This document shows positions 1 through 6,592 of a DNA stretch of 7,833 nt, one piece after another. Source of the stretch: Holosporales bacterium. Lineage in GTDB: Bacteria > Pseudomonadota > Alphaproteobacteria > Paracaedibacterales > UBA11393. Positions within the stretch are counted from its first letter, which is position 1. Each line of letters starts with the position of its first letter. The stretch spans positions 1-7,833 of the forward strand of contig DPKF01000199.1 in NCBI GenBank assembly GCA_003542655.1. The letters are read 5' to 3'. Both the position numbers and the translations under genes were made by a program. The notes beneath the pieces are model-generated. The model did no database searches. It had not been told where the DNA came from and saw nothing but the letters and a program-made list of their open reading frames with translations.

Positions 1-8
1 ACTATGAT

Positions 9-16
9 CCTCCTTT
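9..16 (-). promoter_or_regulatory. Ribosome binding site for the intron-encoded protein (gene off the left edge)
   Basis: The minus strand reads AAAGGAGG here, a near-perfect Shine-Dalgarno sequence, followed by ATCATAGT to the window edge. No start codon lies in those eight bases, so the reading frame should start at or just beyond position 1. In group II introns this is where domain IV carries the reverse transcriptase/maturase gene. Confidence 0.6.
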
Positions 17-55
17 AAATAACTAAAGTTGTACGTCGTTTAAACCTCTTAAATC

Positions 56-109
56 CCAATCCCTTTGCTCCATGCCCATTACAGGCACTTCATCACTACT
101 ACGGATTGG
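56..109 (-). ncRNA. Group II intron domain III-like hairpin
   Basis: On the minus strand, CCAATCC (109-103) can pair with GGATTGG (62-56), closing a substructure of about 54 nt. Inside it, GTGCC and the GGCAT of GGGCAT form a second short helix around TGTAATG. The purine-rich segments GTAGTAGTGATGAAG and GGAGCAAAGG that flank this inner helix are the kind of conserved internal-loop sequence seen in domain III of chloroplast-like bacterial introns. The pairing is read directly from the sequence. The domain name rests on its position after the domain I motifs and before the domain IV ribosome binding site. Confidence 0.6.
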
Positions 110-604
110 TCCGCCCCAGTATTTGCATTGGTACTCTAACTCTTATAGATTTAGCTATTTGAGCTTCTCTCTTAACATCAAATGACTGGTTCTTGCAGTT
201 CCTAATTAAAGCCTCAACCAAACTCACGCCACCTATACGCCGGATACCGCCCATCCAATAATCAGGATCCCGATGGACTTTTCAAAAGGCTAGCAACAGG
301 CCTTTCTTTTGATATCACTGCACCTTTACGACGCTTCATCAGTGGTTCGCTTTCGCTCGTCTTTCTGGTCGTCACCTGCCAAATTTAGTTTGACTTTTCT
401 TCAACGCTCACGACCATTACTCTTAATAACAGCCGCTTGAAGTGGTTTGAAACCTGCGCCTGAACGCCGATTCCGGAGGGCCCTCCTCCATCTTTAATTA
501 AGCTTCTCGAAACTTATTATCTACATATTTGTTTCCTTTCCGTTTCTTCTGCAACACAAGCTGCCATTAGACTGCTAATTCACACTAGATTTATACGCTC
601 CTAT

Positions 605-1924
605 TTATTTGAATTTTTCTCCTAGTTTATATAGTTGCTGTGGCAATGGAACCGTAGGCGTATTTTCAATTAGTCCTGGTAGTTTCTGTTGGCTTAAAAT
701 AAGGCCATTGTTATATTTTTTAATCTGCTTTAAATCCTTTGATCTCAACTGTTTTGTCCACTTAACTTCAATTGGATGAAACTTATCTTGATCTAAATAT
801 GCCAAATCAACTTCACCCTCTGCTTTAATATAAAAAGTTGGATAAAATCTTTGATAGTGAGCGACAACGCAGGATTCAACAAGCGATGGAATTATTGAAT
901 TGTCTGGTGCTTTAAACGGTGTGATCCATTTTTGTATTGCATGAAAGATAAAAGGGTCTTTAAAAATTAATTTTTTTGCTTTTTTTGGTGCGGCCAATAG
1001 TTTGCTCTCTATTAATGCATTTTGCACAAATAAGACGTCCATAGATGCTAAAAGATTAGCGTATTCCTGAATTGTATTAGGGTGATCAATGGATGTATGA
1101 TCTGCAAGTGAATTCCAAGTTATTTGTGTTCCATATGTATTCATAGAAGCCATAAGAAATTCACGTAAGAAAGCTTCACTTTTTCCGTGTTTTATAACAT
1201 CTCCCCTAATCCAATCTGAATAGGTTTGGTAAGTAGAGGAAGAAATTTTATCATGCTTTGCTTGATCATTAATTGCTGTTAGAAAACCGCCATGAGATAA
1301 GTAGTTATCAAATTCCTGAAATAAAACATCAATGTTTGGTTCTTCAGTCATTTTAAGTTTCAAGTTAACAAATTCAAAAAATGATAGTGGGTATAAGTGA
1401 AAATCTACAACATCAGCACTACCGCGCCTTCCAGGAAAACGCATGCGTGCTTCTTGTATAAATGTTAAATCTGAGCCAGTTAAAACAAGTTGTACATTTT
1501 CAAGTATTCCTGTATCTGCAAGATATTTAACACCTTGATCCCAGTTTTTAATGTATGTGATTTCATCAACAATAATATAAATCATAGTATTAGGTAATGT
1601 CGTTATCTGTGCTAAATACTGATTGATGATTTGAATCAGACTTAGGTGGTCATATATAACTTCTCCAGTTAAGAAAAAAATTGATTTTGGGTTAATATTT
1701 TTTTCAAGAAGAATCTGCATCCACTGTTTCAGAAGCGTTGTTTTCCCAATTTGACGTCCGCCTCCTAATGTATATATACCTGAAATATCTATAGGGAACT
1801 TTTGGAGCAATGCAGGAGTATGAACGTAGAACTGCTTACTCAGTTTGCCTAATTGTGGATCAAAGTCTATAAACTGCTTTATAGACTGCCAGTGAAAATT
1901 ATGAGGTAAAAATCGATCATCCAT
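605..1924 (-). CDS. AAA_14/DUF4143-type ATPase (439 aa)
   Basis: Predicted cytoplasmic P-loop ATPase with a nuclease-like C-terminus. The Walker A motif GGGRQIGKTT lies at residues 54-63, with glycine where relatives usually have the proline of GPRQVGKT. Walker B is IYIIVDEI (D120, E121), and a sensor-like LTGSD is at 148-152. Next come the family signatures FPGRRGS (163-169) and LYPLSFFEF (177-185). The middle (about 250-300) resembles the DUF4143 winged-helix segment. The C-terminus has E-V-D (371-373) followed by E-V-K (386-388), matching the PD-(D/E)XK-like motif of the family. The length is slightly above the usual 380-420 residues. The ATG start is supported by the promoter six bases upstream rather than by a ribosome binding site. 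It is co-directional with the SWIM gene but 90 bases after it, with its own promoter. The family is abundant in host-associated bacteria and its role is not settled. It differs strongly from the other two ATPases here. Confidence 0.88.
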   Translation of the reverse strand: MDDRFLPHNFHWQSIKQFIDFDPQLGKLSKQFYVHTPALLQKFPIDISGIYTLGGGRQIGKTTLLKQWMQILLEKNINPKSIFFLTGEVIYDHLSLIQIINQYLAQITTLPNTMIYIIVDEITYIKNWDQGVKYLADTGILENVQLVLTGSDLTFIQEARMRFPGRRGSADVVDFHLYPLSFFEFVNLKLKMTEEPNIDVLFQEFDNYLSHGGFLTAINDQAKHDKISSSTYQTYSDWIRGDVIKHGKSEAFLREFLMASMNTYGTQITWNSLADHTSIDHPNTIQEYANLLASMDVLFVQNALIESKLLAAPKKAKKLIFKDPFIFHAIQKWITPFKAPDNSIIPSLVESCVVAHYQRFYPTFYIKAEGEVDLAYLDQDKFHPIEVKWTKQLRSKDLKQIKKYNNGLILSQQKLPGLIENTPTVPLPQQLYKLGEKFK

Positions 1925-1930
1925 TTTTCA

Positions 1931-1959
1931 ATCATATAGCACTGATTAAATTTAGTCAA
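1931..1959 (-). promoter_or_regulatory. Sigma-70-type promoter of the 605-1924 ATPase gene; predicted leaderless start
   Basis: On the minus strand, TTGACT (1959-1954) and TATGAT (1936-1931) are separated by exactly 17 bases. Each box matches five of six consensus positions. Only six bases (TGAAAA) lie between the -10 box and the ATG at 1924, so transcription would begin at or next to the start codon. There is no room for a Shine-Dalgarno sequence, so the mRNA would be leaderless. This indicates that the gene is transcribed separately from the upstream SNF2/SWIM operon. Confidence 0.65.
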
Positions 1960-1976
1960 TGCAAATTATCTAAATT
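1949..1976. repeat. Inverted repeat overlapping the -35 box, possible operator
   Basis: On the plus strand, AATTTAG (1949-1955) and CTAAATT (1970-1976) are perfect 7-bp inverted arms around a 14-base centre. One arm overlaps the -35 hexamer of the ATPase promoter, where a repressor could compete with polymerase. AT-rich arms of this size can occur by chance. Confidence 0.35.
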
Positions 1977-1996
1977 GTGCAAGTTCAGTAGATATG

Positions 1997-2013
1997 AGAT
2001 ACTTCGTGTATCT
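1997..2013. other. Small hairpin just after the SWIM gene
   Basis: AGATAC and GTATCT form a perfect 6-bp stem around the loop TTCGT, one base beyond the SWIM stop codon. In the plus direction it is followed by TTTT. In the minus direction, which matters for the operon, no T run follows. It could stabilise the 3' end of the operon mRNA, but as an intrinsic terminator of that mRNA it is weak. Confidence 0.3.
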
Positions 2014-2014
2014 T

Positions 2015-2722
2015 TTATACGCTATCAGCTATATCTATATCAAAGAGATTACCCAAGTCTTCCTGTATTTCTTCATTATGATCTTTGGCGTTTAAATCTA
2101 GCTTGCTATCTGCATGAATTAAATCAGTATGGTCAACGCCGCGAAGTAAAAACAATTCTTCTGGGTGATGATCAAGCCTATGCCCTACTCCATATAATAC
2201 GGCGGCAACATGTTTACACATATCAGCGTAATCATAACAGTCACAATCAAAGCTAATTTCAGATTTCTTAGGAAATAGCCCTATTTTTTCGTCTGCAACA
2301 ATTGTCATAATACCTTTGGAGAATTTACCACTTAAAAGATCTATTAAAGAACTTATTTCACCGCGACATTTAGTGATGATTTTCTTATATGCCTGTTGAT
2401 CCATTGTTTTGATTTTAACTTGTATTTTATAAATTTCTGAACCGCTAACTGTTGCACTTATTAAACCGGGCTTAATGTTTAAGTCTATGACCGAACCATT
2501 TCTTGCGTATGTTCTGCCCTTTGGCAGTCTACTTTCAAAATCATTCATCGTTTCTAAATGTGCGCACCACCCTTTTCCCCAAAACGACTTAGCAATGACT
2601 CTACCTTCAATTGAAATAGGATTGAATTTTTGTCCTTTTTTTTCTAGTTTTTTAATCAACTTTTTTGCGTTTTCTTTCCGTTTTGCAACAGGCACATATT
2701 CTGAAAATCCGTAATAGCTCAT
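2015..2722 (-). CDS. SWIM zinc-finger protein, partner of the SNF2 helicase (235 aa)
   Basis: Small cytoplasmic protein with a SWIM zinc finger, a predicted DNA- or protein-binding fold. The zinc ligands of the C-x-C...C-x-H pattern are C160, C162, C169 and H171, in the segment FDCDCYDYADMCKHVAAVLY. The N-terminal half carries FWGKGWCAHLE (47-57) and DFESRLPKGRTYARNGSV (61-78), motifs I recognise from bacterial SWIM proteins encoded next to SNF2 helicases (compare YwqB with YwqA in Bacillus). The C-terminus (from about 205) is acidic and of low complexity. The ATG at 2722 follows AAGGAA at 2736-2731 with good spacing. The gene lies 30 bases after the SNF2 stop codon on the same strand, so it is very probably the last gene of that operon. 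It likely assists the helicase on its nucleic-acid substrate, but the actual pathway is unknown. An A8 run in the coding strand (2636-2643) is a possible slippage site. Confidence 0.88.
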   Translation of the reverse strand: MSYYGFSEYVPVAKRKENAKKLIKKLEKKGQKFNPISIEGRVIAKSFWGKGWCAHLETMNDFESRLPKGRTYARNGSVIDLNIKPGLISATVSGSEIYKIQVKIKTMDQQAYKKIITKCRGEISSLIDLLSGKFSKGIMTIVADEKIGLFPKKSEISFDCDCYDYADMCKHVAAVLYGVGHRLDHHPEELFLLRGVDHTDLIHADSKLDLNAKDHNEEIQEDLGNLFDIDIADSV

Positions 2723-2752
2723 TGATAATGTTCCTTATTATATGTATTAGTT

Positions 2753-5200
2753 TTAAAGTGTATCGCCTACTGCTTTATGAATATCAAGTGTGATCATATT
2801 AAGCAGTTCTCTGTCACTAAGTTCTGTGATTTTTTGGTTATCATCTTGTCCTAAAATATCATTCGCTAACATTTTTTTAATATTTATCATCTCGTTTATT
2901 TTATCCTCAATCGTACCCTGACAAATAAACTTGTGTACGAGCACATTCTTTTTTTGCCCAATTCTATAGGCCCTATCTGTTGCCTGATTTTCAACAGATG
3001 GATTCCACCACCGATCAAAATGAATAACCTGCGTTGCTTTGGTTAAGGTTAATCCTGTACCACCTGCTTTAAGAGATAAAACAAAAAAGGGCGGCCCATC
3101 ATCTTTTTGAAACGCATCAACCAGTTTTTGTCTATCTTTAATTTTAGTGCCCCCATGCAACATTAAACCATCACATTTAAATATACCTTTTAAAAAATCA
3201 TGAATAGGTGGAATGATTTCCTTATATTGTGTAAAAATCAGCACCCGCTCATTTGCTTCAACCATTTTCTGTGCTAATTTGCCAAGCTCTATAAATTTAC
3301 CACTTTTAGACTCTGCATAATCACCGTGCCCCAACCATTGGGCGGGATGATTACAAATTTGTTTTAAGCGCGTCATGGCAGAAAGCACAGCTCCGCGCCG
3401 TGCTATGTTATCATAAAATCCTTCTTCCATTTTATGCTTTAACTCTAAGACAACTTTTTCATAACAACTTGCTTGATGTTTGGTTAAAAAACAAAAATTA
3501 TCAATCTCAGTTTTATCAGGAAGATCTGAAATAATAGATTTATCACTTTTTAAACGTCGTAAAATATAAGGGCTCACAAGTTTATTTACAATTGAATAAA
3601 ACTTCTTTTCTCCATCATCATCTTCTTCTTCTTGTATATTTTTCTGCTGATTTAAAATATCATCAGGTTCTGGTGCACTGATCTTTTTACCATATTGTGC
3701 AAAGTTCTTATGCGATCCTAAAAGACCTGGGGCACAAAAATCAAACAATGACCACAAATCTAAGAGTTTGTTTTCAATCGGTGTTCCCGTTAAAACAAAA
3801 TTTATATCAGAGCTCACTTTTTTAATGCTGCGCGTTTGTTTGGTATTGGGATTTTTAATACTTTGTGCTTCGTCAAGAACAATGCAGTGCCATCTAATTT
3901 CTTGAACCCATGGCAACCTGTGAACATTGCCATACGTGGTTATAACAATATCTATATTCTTTAAATCAGGACCCTTTTGCGTTTTTAATATATCATTTGT
4001 ATTAGAAGAGCTATGTGCCACAAAAATACTTAAACTTGGTGCGAATTTATTCAATTCAGCCATCCAATTGCCAAGCAGCGATGCAGGTAAAATCAAAAGA
4101 TTTGTCTTCTTATTTTCTTTATCATGATTTTTAATCAGTAGAAATAGTGAGATGATTTGCATAGTTTTACCAAGCCCCATATCATCTGCAAGGCATCCTC
4201 CAAGACGCAAAGTATAAAGCCACCACAACCACTGAACACCACTTTTTTGATAGGGGCGAAGCGTTGCATCTAGATCTTTTTCTAAAATATTTTGCACACT
4301 ATTATCTGTGTCTATAGCAGGCGACCTTAACTTTGATAACGCATCTTTTAAAAAGTTGCCTTCTGTAATCGTCGTCCACTCATGAACATCATGACTGATA
4401 ACGTCTTCTTGATGTTTTGCTGGTGCACCGGCTATCAGACGCAACCCTTCAGCAAAAGATAACCCATCACGCTTTACAGCGCGCTCTACTCCAGACCAGT
4501 GATCTAAAACACCAGATAGTTTTGATGTGTCCACTTCAATCCATTGTCCTCTAACCTGTACAAGTTTTTCTGCGCTTTGCATCAAACTTTGAAATTCCTC
4601 TTTCGTTAATTGCTCTCCATTTGGGAGAGAATAATTGATTTTAAAATCTAAGAGAGACGCTAAACCTACAAGATTGGCCGATTTATTTCCAACAGTCACA
4701 TCAACTTTTGGGCGCGGTGGCGTTTTGGGTTTCCACCAATTTGGAACCTTAACTTTAATGCCGCAAGTTTCTATGGCATGAAGAGAACTTAGAAATGTAT
4801 ACGCTTGTGTTGCCGTCCAAGCTTGAGGATGAAAAAGCGTTTTTGAATCAAGCATTTCCTTAATAAAAGAAATATCTTCACTCGCTTTTTGTATGGGCTT
4901 TAACAGATTTAATAAATGGTCTTTATTTTTTTCTTCTTCATATTCTTTTAACGCACGACCAAGTGGCACATAAACAGGTTGTGCGTTTTCTATTTTTTTT
5001 GCGTACGTTGCCATAAAGGCAAATGGTTTATCACTATTATTTTTATTTTCAGCCAAATGAAAACAGACAAAAAAATCTGCCATTAAATCGTTTTTATCTG
5101 AACTATCCTCGCTCATATTATTTTCCTGCTTAATTTCTACCTTTTTCAAAGAACGTATACCATAAATATCCAACTTATTAGGTTTATAGTTTGCAACCAT
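2753..5200 (-). CDS. SNF2/Rad54-family helicase-like ATPase (815 aa)
   Basis: DNA-dependent ATPase of the SNF2 superfamily 2 group, expected to move along double-stranded DNA and remodel nucleoprotein rather than unwind strands. Visible motifs in order: LRPYQKSGVQWL (314-325); motif I LADDMGLGKT (337-346); motif II DEAQ (443-446); motif III TGTP (471-474); motif IV VLIFTQY (653-659); motif V GGTGLTLT (713-720); and motif VI QATDRAYRIGQ (739-749). All key residues are present, so it should be active. Residues about 150-270 look like the bacterial SNF2-associated region. An acidic stretch, EEEDDDGE (524-531), lies between the two helicase lobes. At 815 aa it is shorter than many bacterial relatives of 1,000 aa or more; the shortfall is N-terminal. 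The first ATG lies two bases after the upstream ATPase stop and has no clear ribosome binding site. Met29 (5116) has AGGA seven bases upstream and may be the true start. It is the middle gene of a three-gene operon. Confidence 0.92.
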   Translation of the reverse strand: MVANYKPNKLDIYGIRSLKKVEIKQENNMSEDSSDKNDLMADFFVCFHLAENKNNSDKPFAFMATYAKKIENAQPVYVPLGRALKEYEEEKNKDHLLNLLKPIQKASEDISFIKEMLDSKTLFHPQAWTATQAYTFLSSLHAIETCGIKVKVPNWWKPKTPPRPKVDVTVGNKSANLVGLASLLDFKINYSLPNGEQLTKEEFQSLMQSAEKLVQVRGQWIEVDTSKLSGVLDHWSGVERAVKRDGLSFAEGLRLIAGAPAKHQEDVISHDVHEWTTITEGNFLKDALSKLRSPAIDTDNSVQNILEKDLDATLRPYQKSGVQWLWWLYTLRLGGCLADDMGLGKTMQIISLFLLIKNHDKENKKTNLLILPASLLGNWMAELNKFAPSLSIFVAHSSSNTNDILKTQKGPDLKNIDIVITTYGNVHRLPWVQEIRWHCIVLDEAQSIKNPNTKQTRSIKKVSSDINFVLTGTPIENKLLDLWSLFDFCAPGLLGSHKNFAQYGKKISAPEPDDILNQQKNIQEEEDDDGEKKFYSIVNKLVSPYILRRLKSDKSIISDLPDKTEIDNFCFLTKHQASCYEKVVLELKHKMEEGFYDNIARRGAVLSAMTRLKQICNHPAQWLGHGDYAESKSGKFIELGKLAQKMVEANERVLIFTQYKEIIPPIHDFLKGIFKCDGLMLHGGTKIKDRQKLVDAFQKDDGPPFFVLSLKAGGTGLTLTKATQVIHFDRWWNPSVENQATDRAYRIGQKKNVLVHKFICQGTIEDKINEMINIKKMLANDILGQDDNQKITELSDRELLNMITLDIHKAVGDTL
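5114..5127 (-). promoter_or_regulatory. Internal ribosome binding site and alternative start of the SNF2 gene
   Basis: AGGA (5127-5124 on the minus strand) lies seven bases upstream of the ATG at 5116-5114, which is codon 29 of the long SNF2 frame. The first ATG at 5200 has no comparable site and could rely only on coupling to the preceding gene. Starting here gives a 787-residue protein beginning MSEDSSDKND. Confidence 0.4.
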
Positions 5201-5202
5201 TT

Positions 5203-6366
5203 CTACAAAGATGCAATTTTTTCTAACATGCTTGAAAGACTTAACGCTGTTGTATTTTTATCTATTGGATACGTATCTTCCCCGCCATATACAACAAATG
5301 ATTGTGTCAATTTTAAATCTTCTTGTGCATAATAAAACCCCTTAGTTGGCTTCGCTATTGACCCACGTTTAATTTCAATCCCCCAACGCTCAGTTGAGGA
5401 AATATTAAGAATTAAATCTATTTCGGCACCTGCCTGTGTTCTGTAAAAATAAGGATCGATACCGTAAGGCAATATCGAAATTATATTTTCAATCACAAAT
5501 CCCTCAAAACTTGCTCCAACAATTGGATTAGAAAACAGATCGTCAACGGTTTTTATATTCAACAAAGCATGGAGGATACCACTATCGCGCACATATACTT
5601 TTGGTGCTTTAACGAGCCTTTTACTAACATTTGCGTGAAAAGGTCTTAGGCGCCGAATTAAAAAAAGGTCTACTAAAAGATCAATGTAGCGAAATACTGT
5701 TGTTGTACTTACATCTAAATTTTGCGCAAGCCTTGATACATTTAAGGTTGATCCTTGAAGGTGAGCCAACATAATCCATAAACGACGCAAAGTTTCTGTT
5801 GGAACACGTGGACCAAACATAGGAATATCACGCTCAAGATAAGTGCGGATAAAATCTTGCCTTATTAAATAGCTATCCTTATCCGTTTTTGATAACAAAC
5901 TGTTGGGAAAGCCGCCGCGTAACCATAACGTATTCATAGAAACATCACTAATTTCAGATAAAATCAGTGGGTACATATCAATATAGGCTACGCGACCAGC
6001 AAGACTTTCACTTGATTGGCGAAGAAGTTCAATAGAGGCTGAACCAAGAATTAAAAAACGCCCAATACCTCTTTCTTTTCTTCGCCCTTCATCTATAATA
6101 CCACGCATAACTTGAAATATTTCAGGAGCATGATGAATTTCATCCAAAATCACCAATCTCTCCTCGTGCATTTTAAAAAACAAAAGCGCGTCAGATAATT
6201 TATCTCGGTCAGCTGGGTTTTCTAAATCAAGGTACACTGCATTACTTTGATCACCAATTTTGTGAGCAAGAGTTGTTTTACCAACTTGTCTTGGACCAAT
6301 AATCACCACTGCTGCCTGTCTGTTTAAAGCCGAGGAGATGTCCGTATGTATTTTTCTTTCTATCAT
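5203..6366 (-). CDS. AAA_14/DUF4143 ATPase, first gene of the SNF2/SWIM operon (387 aa)
   Basis: Full-length canonical member of the family, predicted cytoplasmic. The P-loop GPRQVGKTT is at residues 24-32 and YLDLENPADR at 45-54. Walker B is LVILDEIHH (71-79, with D75 and E76), and the sensor-like GSAS is at 108-111, followed by LAGRV. WLRGGFPNSLL (148-158) and YLERDIPMFG (176-185) are typical DUF4143 hallmarks. A helix-turn-helix-like segment (about 205-238) reads LNVSRLAQNLDVSTTTVFRY. The C-terminal nuclease-like motif is E315-I-D317 with E331-I-K333, and length is normal for the family. The ATG at 6366 has no strong ribosome binding site and lies six bases from a candidate -10 box. Its stop codon is two bases before the SNF2 start, so the two are co-transcribed and perhaps translationally coupled. 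Such ATPases are often scattered as accessory genes; whether this one functions with the helicase or merely sits ahead of it is not visible. Confidence 0.92.
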   Translation of the reverse strand: MIERKIHTDISSALNRQAAVVIIGPRQVGKTTLAHKIGDQSNAVYLDLENPADRDKLSDALLFFKMHEERLVILDEIHHAPEIFQVMRGIIDEGRRKERGIGRFLILGSASIELLRQSSESLAGRVAYIDMYPLILSEISDVSMNTLWLRGGFPNSLLSKTDKDSYLIRQDFIRTYLERDIPMFGPRVPTETLRRLWIMLAHLQGSTLNVSRLAQNLDVSTTTVFRYIDLLVDLFLIRRLRPFHANVSKRLVKAPKVYVRDSGILHALLNIKTVDDLFSNPIVGASFEGFVIENIISILPYGIDPYFYRTQAGAEIDLILNISSTERWGIEIKRGSIAKPTKGFYYAQEDLKLTQSFVVYGGEDTYPIDKNTTALSLSSMLEKIASL

Positions 6367-6372
6367 TCTTGT

Positions 6373-6401
6373 ATATTAAATTAATTTTATTCGATTTGCA
6401 A
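6373..6401 (-). promoter_or_regulatory. Candidate promoter of the ATPase-SNF2-SWIM operon
   Basis: On the minus strand, TTGCAA (6401-6396) and TAATAT (6378-6373) are 17 bases apart, each matching four of six consensus positions. Six bases (ACAAGA) separate the -10 box from the ATG at 6366, the same spacing as at the 605-1924 gene. This again predicts a leaderless or nearly leaderless mRNA. The region is very AT-rich, so the boxes are less certain than those of the other ATPase. Confidence 0.45.
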
Positions 6402-6414
6402 GGTAAAATTAATT
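6379..6414. repeat. Perfect 11-bp inverted repeat over the operon promoter
   Basis: On the plus strand, AATTAATTTTA (6379-6389) and TAAAATTAATT (6404-6414) are perfect complements around a 14-base centre, TTCGATTTGCAAGG. The centre contains the -35 hexamer, and the inner arm fills the spacer up to the -10 box. This is a natural place for an autoregulatory operator. Low sequence complexity makes chance more likely than for a mixed-base repeat of the same length. Confidence 0.5.
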
Positions 6415-6449
6415 ATATTTCTTTTTTCTGATTTGCTAAAGAGTAACCA

Positions 6450-6552
6450 TCCAAAAAGGCTGTCCTAAACATAACGCCTGTATAAAAGTCTATCAATATA
6501 ATTTAAGGACATATAAATTTGCCGTGTCCGAAACCGATCCTTTTTGGACAGC
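6450..6552. repeat. Nested inverted repeats with GGACA/TGTCC half-sites
   Basis: TCCAAAAAGG (6450-6459) and CCTTTTTGGA (6539-6548) are perfect 10-bp inverted arms. GCTGTCC (6459-6465) is likewise inverted to GGACAGC (6546-6552). Inside, TGTCCT (6461-6466) pairs with AGGACA (6506-6511), and GGACA (6507-6511) with TGTCC (6525-6529). The segment holds no plausible gene. It may be a cluster of operator half-sites, a structured leader, or a small mobile-element remnant with inverted ends. I do not recognise a specific element. Confidence 0.45.
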
Positions 6553-6574
6553 ACATCTAAAGACTGAAATAAAT

Positions 6575-6586
6575 GGTTTATAAACC
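6575..6586. promoter_or_regulatory. Perfect 12-bp palindrome, candidate operator
   Basis: GGTTTATAAACC is its own reverse complement. It lies six bases upstream of TATAAT (6593-6598), covering the spacer and -35 area of the promoter driving the plus-strand ATPase. That is typical placement for a dimeric repressor or activator site. The regulator is not identifiable from this window. Confidence 0.45.
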
Positions 6587-6592
6587 TGATAA

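Larger units (their letters stand above)
1..585 (-). mobile_element. Group II intron, 5' RNA portion (domains I-III and start of IV); continues off the left edge
   Basis: Read on the minus strand, this stretch has no long reading frame but matches the conserved 5' half of a bacterial group II intron, a self-splicing ribozyme and retroelement. It opens with GTGTG at 585-581, fitting the family 5' splice-site consensus GUGYG. It then shows motifs I recognise from chloroplast-like bacterial introns: GGAATCGGCGT, CGTGAGCGTTGA, a GNRA-capped GCGAAAGC hairpin (349-356) followed by GAACCACTGATGAAG, GGCGTATAGGTGGCGTGAG, and GGGGCGGACC before a domain III-like hairpin (56-109). A ribosome binding site at 9-16 implies that the intron-encoded reverse transcriptase/maturase starts at or just beyond position 1. 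Domains V and VI and the 3' splice site are outside the window. The subclass assignment is from memory of the family, not from a covariance model. The intron has the same orientation as the ATPase gene immediately upstream. Confidence 0.85.

Noticed and set aside
60..480. Broken plus-strand peptide fragments in the first 500 bases that resemble commonly annotated hypothetical proteins
   Set aside because: They have in-frame stops and arise from antisense reading of conserved group II intron RNA, which explains why similar fragments recur in databases.
586..598. GCGTATA and AAATCTA of the 5' exon recurring inside the intron
   Set aside because: They recur in the same sense rather than as complements, so they cannot be exon-binding sites; probably chance.
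1997..2013. Intrinsic terminator for the SNF2/SWIM operon
   Set aside because: The hairpin is real but short, and the T run is on the wrong side for minus-strand transcription; listed only as a weak hairpin.
1975..2256. Plus-strand open frame of 93 codons
   Set aside because: It lies antisense to the 3' end of the well-supported SWIM gene and has no recognisable motif or ribosome binding site.
2475..2714. Plus-strand open frame of 79 codons
   Set aside because: Antisense to the N-terminal half of the SWIM gene; no independent support.
3927..4127. Plus-strand open frame of 66 codons
   Set aside because: Antisense shadow of the SNF2 motor domain.
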